Below, one piece after another: positions 25,324 to 34,047 of a stretch of DNA of 64,000 nt. The stretch's first letter is position 1. The number at the start of each line of letters is the position of its first letter. Location: positions 434,001 to 498,000 of the forward strand of contig JADJQU010000003.1 in assembly GCA_016712565.1 (NCBI GenBank). The letters are read 5' to 3'. A program made the position numbers and the translations under genes. This DNA comes from Planctomycetota bacterium (GTDB taxonomy: Bacteria > Planctomycetota > UBA1135 > GCA-002686595). The notes below the pieces were generated by a model that searched no databases, had not been told where the DNA came from, and saw only the letters and a list, made by a program, of their open reading frames with translations.

Positions 25324-25986
25324 ATGACGCTGATCCTAGGACGCAAGCTCGGAATGACGCAGATCTTCGCGGACGACGGCACGGTCACGGGAGTGACCGT
25401 GGTGGCCGCCGGTCCGTGCACGGTCTGCCAGGTGCGCACCCTCGAGGCGGACGGCTACGACGCCATCCAACTCGGTTTCGAGGACATCCCCGACTCGCGC
25501 TCGCGCAAGCCGCAGCTCGGCCAGTTCAAGAAGGCCGGCGTGGCTCCCAAGCGCGTGCTGCGCGAGGAACGCCTTTCCGCGCCTGCCACGCAGAAGGTCG
25601 GTGAGACGATCACCGCCTCGATTTTCAAGGTCGGCGACATCGTCGACGTCGTCGGCACCACCAAGGGCCGCGGCTTCGCCGGCACGATCAAGCGCCACGG
25701 TTTCCACCGCGGCCCGGAGACGCACGGTTGCATGAACGTGCGCCAGCCCGGCTCGATCGCCAGCCGCCGCATCGGCAAGATTCCGAAGGGCAAGCGCATG
25801 GGCGGCCACTACGGCGTCGAGCGCTGCACCACGAAGAACCTCAAGGTCGTGCGCGTGGATGAAGCGCGCGGGCTGATCTTCGTCGGCGGGCCCGTTCCCG
25901 GCCCGAACCAGGGGCTGGTCCAAGTGCAGGCGGCGCGCACGCCCCGCCGTCCCGCCCAGGTGACCCCGGCTCCCGGCAAGGCCTGA
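25324..25986 (+). CDS. rplC: 50S ribosomal protein L3
   Basis: L3 is an early assembly protein reaching the peptidyl-transferase centre. The 220-residue product begins MTLILGRKLGMTQIFADDG and carries the conserved GRGFAGTIKRHGF and GSIASRRIGKIPKGKRMGGH segments. AGGAG lies almost directly against the ATG, a short but usable spacing. The frame is open upstream without conserved sequence. Confidence 0.97.
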   Translation: MTLILGRKLGMTQIFADDGTVTGVTVVAAGPCTVCQVRTLEADGYDAIQLGFEDIPDSRSRKPQLGQFKKAGVAPKRVLREERLSAPATQKVGETITASIFKVGDIVDVVGTTKGRGFAGTIKRHGFHRGPETHGCMNVRQPGSIASRRIGKIPKGKRMGGHYGVERCTTKNLKVVRVDEARGLIFVGGPVPGPNQGLVQVQAARTPRRPAQVTPAPGKA

Positions 25987-26061
25987 TCCAGGTTTCGCGA
26001 GCCACCCCGGACACCCCACCGAACCGTCGGCACCACCGATCCAAAACAGTTGCGAGTGATC

Positions 26062-26700
26062 ATGAAAGTCAAGGTCTACAAGGGCGGGAGCGTCACGGAG
26101 AAGCCCCTCGACGAGCACCCGTTCGGCGAGGGCGTGCTCTACCGCACGCTGAAGAGCTCGGTGCTCTCCCACCTGGCCAACCGCCGGCAGGGCACCGTCA
26201 AGACGCTGGGCCGCTCGGAAGTGGCGGGCTCCGGCAAGAAGCCCTGGAAGCAGAAGCACACCGGCCGGGCGCGCGCCGGCGACCGCATGTCGCCGATCTG
26301 GCGCGGCGGCGGCACGGTCTTCGGGCCCCTGCCGCGCGAGCACCGTTTCGACCTGCCGGCCCGCGAACGCCGCGTGGCCCTGCGCACGGCGATCTTCGGC
26401 AAGCTGCAGGACGGCGAGTTCGTGCTGGCCGACCTGGACGGCGTGCGCGGCGCGGCCCCCTCGGCCAAGTCGGCCCGCAAGGTGCTGGCGGACATGGGCT
26501 CGCCGCGGCGCGCCCTGGTCGTGCTCGCCCAAAGCGACGAGATCGTCTGGAAGTCGTTCCGCAACTTCCCCGGCGTGGTCGTGCGCCCGGCGCGCGACCT
26601 GTGCGCCTTCGACGTGGCCTCGACCGGCATCGTGATCTGCGAGCCCGGTGCCTTCGAATCCCTCGGCAAGCGCGTCGGCCTGATGGCCGGCAAGGAATAG
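26062..26700 (+). CDS. rplD: 50S ribosomal protein L4
   Basis: L4 lines the polypeptide exit tunnel and is the S10-operon repressor in enterobacteria. The 212-residue product starts at ATG 26062 (MKVKVYKGG). The tunnel loop is present as KKPWKQKHTGRARAGDRMSPIWRGG, followed by the globular C-terminal part. GTG 26056 and TTG 26050 are in frame but give unconserved extra residues. Confidence 0.96.
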   Translation: MKVKVYKGGSVTEKPLDEHPFGEGVLYRTLKSSVLSHLANRRQGTVKTLGRSEVAGSGKKPWKQKHTGRARAGDRMSPIWRGGGTVFGPLPREHRFDLPARERRVALRTAIFGKLQDGEFVLADLDGVRGAAPSAKSARKVLADMGSPRRALVVLAQSDEIVWKSFRNFPGVVVRPARDLCAFDVASTGIVICEPGAFESLGKRVGLMAGKE

Positions 26701-26714
26701 GAAGGGACACTCCC

Positions 26715-27014
26715 ATGGCCTCCAGCATCTCGCTCGATCGCTTCTACAGCATCATCCAGAAGCCGATCATCTCCGAGAAGGCGACCGACGACACCGCCGG
26801 CCGCAACGCCTACCACTTCCGCGTGCCGATCGACGCCAACAAGGTCGAGATCCGGCAGGCGATCGAGAAGCTCTTCACCGTCAAGGTGCGCTCGGTGAAC
26901 ACCGCGCGCACGCACACGAAGGTGCGCCGCCGCGGCCACTCCGTGGGCACGACGCCCCTGTACAAGCGCGCGATGGTGACGCTCGCGCCGGGCAACACGA
27001 TCGAGATCCTCTGA
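26715..27014 (+). CDS. rplW: 50S ribosomal protein L23
   Basis: L23 sits at the tunnel exit and docks trigger factor and SRP. The 99-residue product has the conserved IIQKPIISEKAT near the N-terminus and VRSVNTARTHTKVRR before the C-terminus. It lies 14 bases after rplD with GAAGGGA as ribosome-binding site. Confidence 0.96.
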   Translation: MASSISLDRFYSIIQKPIISEKATDDTAGRNAYHFRVPIDANKVEIRQAIEKLFTVKVRSVNTARTHTKVRRRGHSVGTTPLYKRAMVTLAPGNTIEIL

Positions 27015-27057
27015 CTTCGCGCCGACCGCACCAGCCGCCTAGACCCACCACGCTCCC

Positions 27058-27888
27058 ATGGCTCTGAACTCCTACAAGCCGACTTCGCCCGGTCGTCGTC
27101 ACGGCACCGTGCACGACTACGCGGAGATCACGCGCAGCACGCCGGAGAAGTCGCTCTTGCGTCCGCTTCCCAAGACGGGCGGCCGCAACAACAACGGCCA
27201 CCTGACCTCGCGTCGGCGCGGCGGCGGCAACAAGCGCATGTACCGCGTGATCGACTTCAAGCGCGACAAGGACGGGATCCCGGCCAAGGTCGCCACGATC
27301 GAGTACGACCCCAACCGCAGCGTCCACATCGCCCTGCTGCACTACCAGGACGGCGAGAAGCGCTACATGCTCGTGCCGGTGGGCCTGAAGGTCGGCCAGA
27401 CGGTCCTTTCGGGGCCCGGCGCCGAGCCGATGCCGGGCAACACGATGCTCCTCTCGGAGATCCCGGTGGGGCTCGAAATCCACAACATCGAGCTGCACCC
27501 GGGCCGCGGCGGACAGATGGTCCGCACCGCCGGCAACACCGCGCAGCTGACCAGCCGCGAAGGCAGCTACGCCCAGATCCTGCTCTCCTCGGGCGAGATC
27601 CGCATGGTGCACCTCACCTGCCGCGCGACCATCGGGCGGCTCGGCAACCTCGACCACCAGAACGTCAAGCTCGGCAAGGCCGGTCGCAGCCGCCACCTGG
27701 GCATCCGCCCGTACGTGCGCGGCACCGCGATGAACCCGGTCGACCACCCGCACGGCGGGGGCGAAGGCCGCACCAAGGGCGGGCGTCACCCGGTGTCTCC
27801 CACCGCCGTGCCGGCGAAGGGTGGTCGTCGTCGTCGCAAGAACCACCCGACCAACAAGTTCATCGTGCGCAGCCGCCACAAGCGCTAG
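27058..27888 (+). CDS. rplB: 50S ribosomal protein L2
   Basis: L2 is needed for peptidyl transferase and subunit joining. The 276-residue product begins MALNSYKPTSPGRR and contains the near-invariant GTAMNPVDHPHGGGEG with the conserved His, ending NKFIVRSRHKR. Length is normal. Confidence 0.98.
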   Translation: MALNSYKPTSPGRRHGTVHDYAEITRSTPEKSLLRPLPKTGGRNNNGHLTSRRRGGGNKRMYRVIDFKRDKDGIPAKVATIEYDPNRSVHIALLHYQDGEKRYMLVPVGLKVGQTVLSGPGAEPMPGNTMLLSEIPVGLEIHNIELHPGRGGQMVRTAGNTAQLTSREGSYAQILLSSGEIRMVHLTCRATIGRLGNLDHQNVKLGKAGRSRHLGIRPYVRGTAMNPVDHPHGGGEGRTKGGRHPVSPTAVPAKGGRRRRKNHPTNKFIVRSRHKR

Positions 27889-27899
27889 GAGCCTGAAGC

Positions 27900-28184
27900 A
27901 TGAGCCGTTCCGTCAAAAAGGGTCCGTACGTCGACGCCAACGTGGCCAAGAAGGTCGCGGCCATGGCCAAGTCCGGCAAGAAGGACGCGATCAAGACCTG
28001 GGCCCGCGCCTGCACGGTCACCCCCGACTTCGTGGGGATCACGTTCATGGTCCACAACGGCCGCACGCACCTGCGGGTGCACATCACCGAGGACATGGTC
28101 GGGCACAAGCTGGGGGAGTTCGCGCCCACGCGCATCTTCCGCGGCCACACGAACAAGAAGGAAGCCGGCAAGGCCCCGGAATAG
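27900..28184 (+). CDS. rpsS: 30S ribosomal protein S19
   Basis: S19 is a head protein next to S13. The 94-residue product begins MSRSVKKGPYVDANVAKKV and contains KTWARACTVTPDFVG and KLGEFAPTRIFRGH. It lies 11 bases after rplB, with AGGAG in the gap. Confidence 0.98.
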   Translation: MSRSVKKGPYVDANVAKKVAAMAKSGKKDAIKTWARACTVTPDFVGITFMVHNGRTHLRVHITEDMVGHKLGEFAPTRIFRGHTNKKEAGKAPE

Positions 28185-28210
28185 CGCGCCGCGCCGCATA
28201 GGACACGACC

Positions 28211-28678
28211 ATGAGCGAAATCACCCAATACGCAGCCCGCCACCGCTACGCGCGCACCACGGCGCGCAAGGCGCGGCTCGTCGCCGACATGATCCGGGGC
28301 CGGAGCGTCAACTCGGCGCTCGAGCTCCTGCAGTTCTCGCCCAAGCGCGCCTCGACCTACTACGAGCAGCTGGTGCGCTCGGCCATGGCCAATGCCGCCC
28401 AGGACGAGAACGTCAACGTCAACCGGCTCGTGGTCAGCGACTGCCGGGCCGACGACGGTCCGCTGGTGCAGGGCCGCCTGCGCTACCGCCCGGGTCCCCA
28501 GGGCCGCTCGATGCCGATCCGCAAGCGCACCGCGCACTTGACGGTGCAGGTGGCCGAGCTCGGCGTGGAGCCTGAGCCGCGCAAGAAGTCGACCAAGAAG
28601 CGGGCGACCCCGGCCGGCGAATCGGCCGCCCCCGCCTCCAAGAAAACCGCCAAGGCGGCCAAGCAGAAGTCCGGCTAG
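28211..28678 (+). CDS. rplV: 50S ribosomal protein L22 with Lys/Ala-rich tail
   Basis: L22 forms part of the exit tunnel. The conserved core (residues about 1-118) has RTTARKARLVADMIRG and the C-terminal QGRSMPIRKRTAHLTVQV hairpin region. It is followed by about 35 residues rich in Lys, Ala and Pro that extend past the usual 110-115 residue length (155 here). Confidence 0.96.
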   Translation: MSEITQYAARHRYARTTARKARLVADMIRGRSVNSALELLQFSPKRASTYYEQLVRSAMANAAQDENVNVNRLVVSDCRADDGPLVQGRLRYRPGPQGRSMPIRKRTAHLTVQVAELGVEPEPRKKSTKKRATPAGESAAPASKKTAKAAKQKSG

Positions 28679-28706
28679 GAGCCCCCTCAGGAAACCCCGC
28701 AACACC

Positions 28707-29456
28707 ATGGGTCAAAAAGTCCATCCGACTGGCTTCCGCCTGGCCACCATCGAGCCCCACCGCTCGCGCTGGTACGCCAACAAGAAGAACTTCAAGCTGC
28801 TGCTGCTCCAGGATTACAAGATCCGTTCGCACATCGCCAAGGAGTACAAGGCCGCAGGCATCCCGCGCATCGAGATCGAGCGCACGGGCGAGGCCGTCAA
28901 CGTCGTCGTGCACACCTCGCGCCCCGGCGTGCTCGTCGGTCGCAAGGGCGTGCGCGTGGACGAGCTCAAGGCCGAGCTGCAAAAGATCACCGGCATGACC
29001 TGCCACATGACGGTGCGCGAGATCAAGCGCCCCGAATTGGAGTCGGCCCTGGTGGCCGAGATGGTCGCCGAGGCCCTGGAGAAGCGCATGGCCTTCCGCC
29101 GCGCGATCAAGAAGGCCATCCAGACGACCATGCAGGCCGGAGCCAAGGGCATCAAGGTCGAGGTCAACGGCCGTCTGGGCGGCGCCGAAATGGCGCGCGA
29201 GGCCAAGGAGCGCGAGGGGCGTGTGCCGCTCTCGACCCTGCGCTCGCACATCGACTACGGCACCGCCGAAGCCAAGACCACCTGGGGCATCATCGGCGTC
29301 AAGGTCTGGATCTACAAAGGCGACCTGGAGCCGGGCCAGAAGGTGGATTTCCGCCAGGCCCAGGCCGGCGCGCCTCCGCGCAACGAGCGCCCGCGCGGTC
29401 CTCGTCGTTCCCCGCCGCCCGCACCGCGTCAGCCCGCCGCCGCTCCGGCGACCTGA
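28707..29456 (+). CDS. rpsC: 30S ribosomal protein S3
   Basis: S3 lines the mRNA entry channel. The 249-residue product has MGQKVHPTGFRL at the start, the KH-domain GVLVGRKGVRVDELKAEL, and the C-terminal domain through WIYKGDL. A Pro/Arg/Ala-rich tail of about 35 residues follows. It lies 28 bases after rplV. Confidence 0.97.
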   Translation: MGQKVHPTGFRLATIEPHRSRWYANKKNFKLLLLQDYKIRSHIAKEYKAAGIPRIEIERTGEAVNVVVHTSRPGVLVGRKGVRVDELKAELQKITGMTCHMTVREIKRPELESALVAEMVAEALEKRMAFRRAIKKAIQTTMQAGAKGIKVEVNGRLGGAEMAREAKEREGRVPLSTLRSHIDYGTAEAKTTWGIIGVKVWIYKGDLEPGQKVDFRQAQAGAPPRNERPRGPRRSPPPAPRQPAAAPAT

Positions 29457-29481
29457 AAGCCAGGACCAGGGAGACCCTTCC

Positions 29482-29901
29482 ATGTCGATGCAACCCAAGC
29501 GTTCGAAGTTCCGCAAGGTCCACCGCGGCAAGGTCCGCGGCCGAGCGACCCGTGCCAACAAGGTCTCCTTCGGGGACTTTGGCCTGCAGTCCCTGGACGC
29601 CGCCTGGATCTCGGGGCGCCAGATTGAAGCCGGCCGAGTGGCGATCAACCGCGCCCTCGATGGGCAGGGCAAGGTCTGGATCCGCGTGTTCCCCCACAAG
29701 CCCGTGTCCTCCAAGCCCGCGGAAACGCGCATGGGAACCGGCAAGGGCGACGTCGAGTTCTGGGCCGCGGTGATCAAGCCGGGTTCGGTGCTCTTCGAGG
29801 TCGGCGGGATCAGCGAGGAGAAGGCCAAGCTCGCCTTCAAGCGCGCGGCGCACAAGATGCCCATCAAGGTGAAGCTGCTGCGTCGCCTGTCGTCGACCTG
29901 A
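29482..29901 (+). CDS. rplP: 50S ribosomal protein L16
   Basis: L16 organises the A-site region of the large subunit. The 139-residue product starts MSMQPKRSKFRKVHRGKVRG and ends KMPIKVKLLRRLSST. The ATG at 29482 is preferred because AGGGAG lies eight bases upstream. The in-frame ATG at 29488 corresponds to the usual family start. The conserved RVFPHKPVSSKPAETRMG segment is complete. Confidence 0.96.
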   Translation: MSMQPKRSKFRKVHRGKVRGRATRANKVSFGDFGLQSLDAAWISGRQIEAGRVAINRALDGQGKVWIRVFPHKPVSSKPAETRMGTGKGDVEFWAAVIKPGSVLFEVGGISEEKAKLAFKRAAHKMPIKVKLLRRLSST

Positions 29902-29929
29902 TCCCCGAACTCGCGACCCACGAACTCCC

Positions 29930-30142
29930 ATGAAGACTGAAGAAACCCGCGGCAAGACGAACTCGGAGCTCGAGTTCGATCTGGCCAACATCAAGAAGGA
30001 GCTGTTCGGTCTGCGCTTCAAGGCTGCGACCGACGCGGGCACCAATCCTGCGCGCATCCGCCAACTGCGCCGCGAGATCGCCCGGATCCAGACCATCGTG
30101 CACGAACGCTCGCTCAAGATCCGCGGTCAGGAGCCGCGCTGA
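29930..30142 (+). CDS. rpmC: 50S ribosomal protein L29
   Basis: L29 is a two-helix protein at the tunnel exit beside L23. The 70-residue product has LANIKKELFGLRFKAATD and NPARIRQLRREIARIQTI, the family's helical hairpin. It ends two bases before rpsQ. Confidence 0.95.
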   Translation: MKTEETRGKTNSELEFDLANIKKELFGLRFKAATDAGTNPARIRQLRREIARIQTIVHERSLKIRGQEPR

Positions 30143-30144
30143 CC

Positions 30145-30552
30145 ATGACTCAGACCCGCAACGCCCGGCGCACCCTGCAGGGAACCGTCACGAGCACGAA
30201 GGGCTCGAAGACGATCACCGTGATCGTGTCGCGCACGTTCAAGCACGCCAAGTACGGCAAGTACATGCGCCGTCAGAAGAAGTACCACGCCCACGACGAG
30301 CGCGAGGAGGCCGGTGACGGCGACCTCGTCGAGATCGCCGCCACGCGGCCGATCTCCAAGCTGAAGTGCTGGCGCCTGGTGCGCATCGTCCAGGCCGCGC
30401 CCGAGCGCGGACTCGACGTGGCGGCCATCGCCCAAGCGGCCACGGAAGCGGCCGGCGCCGGCTCGCGCAAGGCCGCCAAGGCCGCCGCCGGGACCGCTGC
30501 TCCGGCTCCCGCCGCTACCTCCAAGACGGACGCGAAAGGTGGTGCCCAATGA
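30145..30552 (+). CDS. rpsQ: 30S ribosomal protein S17 with long Ala/Lys tail
   Basis: S17 is a primary 16S-binding OB-fold protein. The core (residues 1-85) has RRTLQGTVTSTKGSKTITV and the conserved YHAHDE region and RPISKLKCWRLVRIV. The family usually stops near residue 85-90, but here about 45 further residues rich in Ala, Lys and Thr follow (135 in all). The stop overlaps the rplN start by four bases. Confidence 0.95.
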   Translation: MTQTRNARRTLQGTVTSTKGSKTITVIVSRTFKHAKYGKYMRRQKKYHAHDEREEAGDGDLVEIAATRPISKLKCWRLVRIVQAAPERGLDVAAIAQAATEAAGAGSRKAAKAAAGTAAPAPAATSKTDAKGGAQ

Positions 30553-30917
30553 TCCAGATGCAAACCTACCTGGACGTGGCCGACAACACCGGCGCCAAGC
30601 GAGTCCAGTGCATCAAGGTGCTGGGCGGCACGCACCGCCGCGTGGCCGGTCTCGGCGACGTGATCGTGCTCTCGGTCAAGAAGTCCCTGCCCGGCTCGGA
30701 AGTCAAGCAGGGCAGCGTGGTCAAGGGCGTCATCGTGCGCACCAGGAAGTCCACGCGCCGCGAGGACGGGTCCTACGTGCGCTTCGACCGCAACGCCGTG
30801 GTGCTGCTCGACGCCGAGAACAACCCGCGCGGCACGCGCATTTTCGGCGCCGTGGCCCGCGAACTGCGTGAGCGCAACTTCATGAAGATCATCTCGCTGG
30901 CCCAGGAAGTGGTCTGA
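30549..30917 (+). CDS. rplN: 50S ribosomal protein L14
   Basis: L14 forms intersubunit bridges and binds the silencing factor RsfS. The 122-residue product begins MIQMQTYLDVADNTGAKR, has VKGVIVRTRKSTRREDG, and ends FMKIISLAQEVV, the standard length. The ATGA overlap with rpsQ gives translational coupling. Confidence 0.98.
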   Translation: MIQMQTYLDVADNTGAKRVQCIKVLGGTHRRVAGLGDVIVLSVKKSLPGSEVKQGSVVKGVIVRTRKSTRREDGSYVRFDRNAVVLLDAENNPRGTRIFGAVARELRERNFMKIISLAQEVV

Positions 30918-30926
30918 GGATTCCCC

Positions 30927-31301
30927 GTGCAAGTCAAGAAGAGTCAGCGCCGCACCGGCGCCCACATCCGCACCCAGCCGCGCACGCCGATCGGTCGGTT
31001 GCACGTCAAGAAGGGCGACATCGTCGAAATCCTGGCGGGCAACGACAAGGGCAAGACCGGTGAGGTCAAGGAAGCGCTGCCCCGCGCGGGCCGCGTGATC
31101 GTCGAGGGCGTCAACCTGCGTTGGCGCCACAAGAAGCCCTCCCAGCAGAATCCCAAGGGCGAACGCGTGCAGCGCGAGGCTCCGATCCACGCCAGCAACG
31201 TGCGCCTGGCCCAGGGGGCCGCCAAGCCCTCCAAGAAGGCCGCCGCCAAGGCAGCCTCCCCCAAGACAGCCGCCTCCAAGGGCGCGAAGAAGAAGGTCTG
31301 A
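30927..31301 (+). CDS. rplX: 50S ribosomal protein L24 with Lys/Ala tail
   Basis: L24 initiates large-subunit assembly. The GTG at 30927 starts a 124-residue product with the KOW motif VKKGDIVEILAGNDKGKTGEV and the conserved EGVNLRWRHKKPSQQNPKG. The last 25 residues are almost only Lys, Ala and Ser, beyond the normal end. Confidence 0.95.
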   Translation: MQVKKSQRRTGAHIRTQPRTPIGRLHVKKGDIVEILAGNDKGKTGEVKEALPRAGRVIVEGVNLRWRHKKPSQQNPKGERVQREAPIHASNVRLAQGAAKPSKKAAAKAASPKTAASKGAKKKV

Positions 31302-31304
31302 GCC

Positions 31305-31946
31305 ATGGCCCCCCGTCTGAAAGAGAAGTTCGACTCCGAGATCAAGGCGAAGCTCAAGGCGCGCTTCGGCATCGAGAACGACAACGCCATGCCGCGGCTG
31401 TCCAAGATCGTCGTCAACATGGGCGTCAACGGCGCGGTCGAGAACAAGGCCCGCGTCGAGCAGGCGGCCAAGGAGATGGCGATGATCACCGGCCAGCAGC
31501 CGACGATCCGCAAGGCCCGCGAGGCGATCTCCGCGTTCAAGCTGCGCGAGGGCATGCCGATCGGCTGCGCCGTGACGCTGCGACGCGAACGCATGTGGGA
31601 GTTCGCCGACCGGCTGATCTCGATCGTCCTGCCGCGTATCCGCGACTTCCGCGGCGTGAAGGACAAGCTCGACGGCCGCGGCAACTACACCCTGGGCCTC
31701 TCGGAGCAGACCGTGTTCCCGGAGATCGAGCTCGACAAGATCTCGTTCACCCAGGGCATGGACATCACCTTCGTGACCACGGCGAAGAACGACGAGCAGG
31801 CGCGCTTCATGCTCAAGGAGCTCGGCATGCCCTTCCAGCCCGCCGGCACCGAGGAAACCACCAAGAAGAAGCGCAGGTCCTCCGCCGGCCTCGATTCCGC
31901 CAAGACTCCCGCCGCCCCGACCCCGGCCGCCCCCGCCAAGGCCTAG
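31305..31946 (+). CDS. rplE: 50S ribosomal protein L5 with Ala/Pro tail
   Basis: L5 binds 5S rRNA and the P-site tRNA elbow. The core has MPRLSKIVVNMGVNG, TGQQPTIRKAREAISAFKLREG, FRGVKDKLDGRGNYTLGLSEQ and the C-terminal DITFVTTAKNDEQA. Beyond residue 185 there is a tail of about 28 residues rich in Lys, Ala and Pro. The gene is three bases from rplX. Confidence 0.96.
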   Translation: MAPRLKEKFDSEIKAKLKARFGIENDNAMPRLSKIVVNMGVNGAVENKARVEQAAKEMAMITGQQPTIRKAREAISAFKLREGMPIGCAVTLRRERMWEFADRLISIVLPRIRDFRGVKDKLDGRGNYTLGLSEQTVFPEIELDKISFTQGMDITFVTTAKNDEQARFMLKELGMPFQPAGTEETTKKKRRSSAGLDSAKTPAAPTPAAPAKA

Positions 31947-31961
31947 TAAGGAACACGCGAA

Positions 31962-32147
31962 ATGGCCAAGACCACCTGGATCGTCAAGTGCGGGCGTCCC
32001 GCCAAGTTCAAGACCCGCAACTACACCCGTTGCGGCATCTGCGGCCGCGCGCGCGCCGTCTACAAGAAGTTCGGCATCTGCCGCATCTGCCTGCGCACCC
32101 GCGCGCTGCTCGGTGAAATCCCCGGCATGCGCAAGGCCTCGTGGTGA
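31962..32147 (+). CDS. rpsZ: 30S ribosomal protein S14, zinc-binding short form
   Basis: This 61-residue S14 has two CxxC pairs: CGIC and CRIC. It is the short zinc form (S14Z) rather than the long zinc-free form. The C-terminal RTRALLGEIPGMRKASW is the family end. It sits between rplE and rpsH as in the spc operon. Confidence 0.97.
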   Translation: MAKTTWIVKCGRPAKFKTRNYTRCGICGRARAVYKKFGICRICLRTRALLGEIPGMRKASW

Positions 32148-32191
32148 GCGACGCCCCAACACCCAAGACACACCCACGGGAACCCAAACCC

Positions 32192-32587
32192 ATGATGACC
32201 GACCCCGTCGCCGACCTGCTGACGCATTTGCGCAACGCAAATGCCGTGGGCAAGAAGTCGATCACGATGCCCGCCTCGAAGTTCAAGGTGGCCATCCTGC
32301 AGATCCTCCAGGAGGAGGGTTTCATCCAGTCGTTCAGCGTCGAGCCCGGCACGCCGCGCAGCGCGCTGAAGGTCGAGCTGCGCTACGGCCCCGACGGGGA
32401 GAGCGTGATCCGCTCGATCCAGCGGGTTTCCAAGCCCGGCTGCCGCGTCTATGCCAAGGCGGACAAGCTGCCCCAGGTGCTGCGCGGCCTCGGTATCTAC
32501 GTGCTTTCGACGCCCCGCGGGGTCCTCTCGGACCGCGGCGCGCGCAAGCTCAACGCAGGGGGCGAAATCCTCTGCAAGGTGTGCTGA
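32192..32587 (+). CDS. rpsH: 30S ribosomal protein S8
   Basis: S8 binds the 16S central domain and is the spc-operon repressor in E. coli. From ATG 32192 the product has 131 residues (MMTDPVADLLTHLRNAN) and includes YVLSTPRGVLSDRGARK and the end GGEILCKVC. ATG 32195 is an equally good start. The frame is open to 32141, but that would overlap rpsZ with unconserved residues. Confidence 0.95.
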   Translation: MMTDPVADLLTHLRNANAVGKKSITMPASKFKVAILQILQEEGFIQSFSVEPGTPRSALKVELRYGPDGESVIRSIQRVSKPGCRVYAKADKLPQVLRGLGIYVLSTPRGVLSDRGARKLNAGGEILCKVC

Positions 32588-32590
32588 GCC

Positions 32591-33133
32591 ATGTCACGCA
32601 TCGGAAAACTCCCGGTCGCCATTCCCAAGGGCGTGGCCGTCGAAAAGAGCCCGGCCCGAGAGCTCAAGGTCAAGGGTCCCAAGGGCGAACTGACGATCGC
32701 CCTGCGTCCCGAGGTCGAGGTCAAGGTCGAGGGCGCCCTGGTGCACGTGTCGCGCGTCGATGACGGCCGCGAAGCCCGCGCGTACCACGGCATGACCCGC
32801 GCCGTGCTCTCCAACATGATGGTCGGCGTCACCCAGGGCTACCAGAAGACGCTCGAGATCATCGGCGTCGGTTGGAACGCCGCCGTGGCGGGCAACAAGG
32901 TCACGCTCAACGTCGGCTTCTGCAAGCCGGTCGTGATCGAGCTGCCCCAGTCCGTGAGCGCCGCCGCGCCGAACCCGACCACGCTCAACGTGTGGGGGGC
33001 CGACAAGCAACTCGTCGGCCAGGTGGCCGCCAAGATCCGTTCGTCCCGCCCGCCGGAGCCCTACAAGGGCAAGGGTGTGCGCTACAAGGGCGAGTACGTC
33101 CGCCAGAAGGCCGGCAAGAGCTTCGGCAGCTAG
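32591..33133 (+). CDS. rplF: 50S ribosomal protein L6
   Basis: L6 lies near the sarcin-ricin loop and factor-binding site. The 180-residue product begins MSRIGKLPVAIPKGV. It shows both internal repeats and the C-terminal signature PPEPYKGKGVRYKGEYVRQKAGK. It lies three bases after rpsH. Confidence 0.98.
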   Translation: MSRIGKLPVAIPKGVAVEKSPARELKVKGPKGELTIALRPEVEVKVEGALVHVSRVDDGREARAYHGMTRAVLSNMMVGVTQGYQKTLEIIGVGWNAAVAGNKVTLNVGFCKPVVIELPQSVSAAAPNPTTLNVWGADKQLVGQVAAKIRSSRPPEPYKGKGVRYKGEYVRQKAGKSFGS

Positions 33134-33138
33134 GTCCC

Positions 33139-33507
33139 ATGAACGCACAAGAACTGAAAAAGGTCCGCCACAACCGGCGCACGCTCTCGACGCGTTCGCA
33201 CCTGCGGCGGCATTCCTCCCTGCCGCGCCTGTCGGTGTTCCGCTCCACCAAGCACATCTCGGCGCAGGTGATCGACGACGCGAGCGGCAAGACGCTCGCC
33301 TCGGCGACCACGACCTCCAAGGCCCTGGCGGCGACGCTCGTGGGCAAGACCAAGTCGCAGCGCGCCGCGCTGCTGGGCGCGGAAATCGCGAAGCGGGCCA
33401 AGGCCGCCGGCGTCGAGGCCGTGGTCTTCGACCGCGGTCCGTGCCGCTATCACGGACGCGTCAAGGCGCTCGCCGAGGCGGCTCGCGAAGCCGGCCTGAA
33501 GTTCTAG
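33139..33507 (+). CDS. rplR: 50S ribosomal protein L18
   Basis: L18 is a 5S rRNA-binding protein. From ATG 33139 it has 122 residues, with the basic N-terminus RHNRRTLSTRSHLRRHSSLPRLSVFRS, VVFDRGPCRYHGRVKALAEAAREAG and the end LKF. It lies five bases after rplF. Confidence 0.97.
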   Translation: MNAQELKKVRHNRRTLSTRSHLRRHSSLPRLSVFRSTKHISAQVIDDASGKTLASATTTSKALAATLVGKTKSQRAALLGAEIAKRAKAAGVEAVVFDRGPCRYHGRVKALAEAAREAGLKF

Positions 33508-33532
33508 GAAACACGAGGACCGACAGAATCCC

Positions 33533-34045
33533 ATGACTGAACAAATTCGCTACCTCGACGCTGCCGAAGTGGAGCAGCTCTCGACCCTCAGCGAGGTGCT
33601 CGTGCGCATCAACCGCTGCGCCGTCGTCGTCAAGGGCGGCCGCCGCTTCTCGTTCTCGGCGCTGTCCGTCAGCGGCAACCGCGAGGGCGTGGTGGGACTG
33701 GGCTTCGGCAAGGGCCGCCAGGTCCCCGGAGCCATCGAGAAGGCCGCCCGCGACTCGCGCAAGCACCTGATGCGCGTGCCGGTGACCGAGGGCGGATCGA
33801 TTCCGCACGAGGTCGAGGCCACCTTCGGCGCCTCGCGCGTCCGTCTGGTCCCCGCGGCTCCCGGCACGGGCATCATCGCCGGTGCCGCCGTGCGCGCGGT
33901 GTGCGAGATGGCCGGCGTGAAGAACATCCTCACCAAGAACTACGGTTCGACCAACCAGGTGAACGTGGTCAAGGCCGCGCTCCTGGCGCTGGCGCAACTG
34001 CGCACCCCGAAGGACGTAGCCGCGCTGCGCGGCGTGGAGCTCTAG
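33533..34045 (+). CDS. rpsE: 30S ribosomal protein S5
   Basis: S5 is a decoding-accuracy and mRNA-unwinding protein. The 170-residue product has INRCAVVVKGGRRFSFSALSV in the N-terminal dsRBD-like domain, GVVGLGFGKGRQVPGAIEKA, and GTGIIAGAAVRAVCEMAGVKN. It is followed by rplO after two bases. The rpmD (L30) gene normally found here is missing. Confidence 0.97.
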   Translation: MTEQIRYLDAAEVEQLSTLSEVLVRINRCAVVVKGGRRFSFSALSVSGNREGVVGLGFGKGRQVPGAIEKAARDSRKHLMRVPVTEGGSIPHEVEATFGASRVRLVPAAPGTGIIAGAAVRAVCEMAGVKNILTKNYGSTNQVNVVKAALLALAQLRTPKDVAALRGVEL

Positions 34046-34047
34046 CC

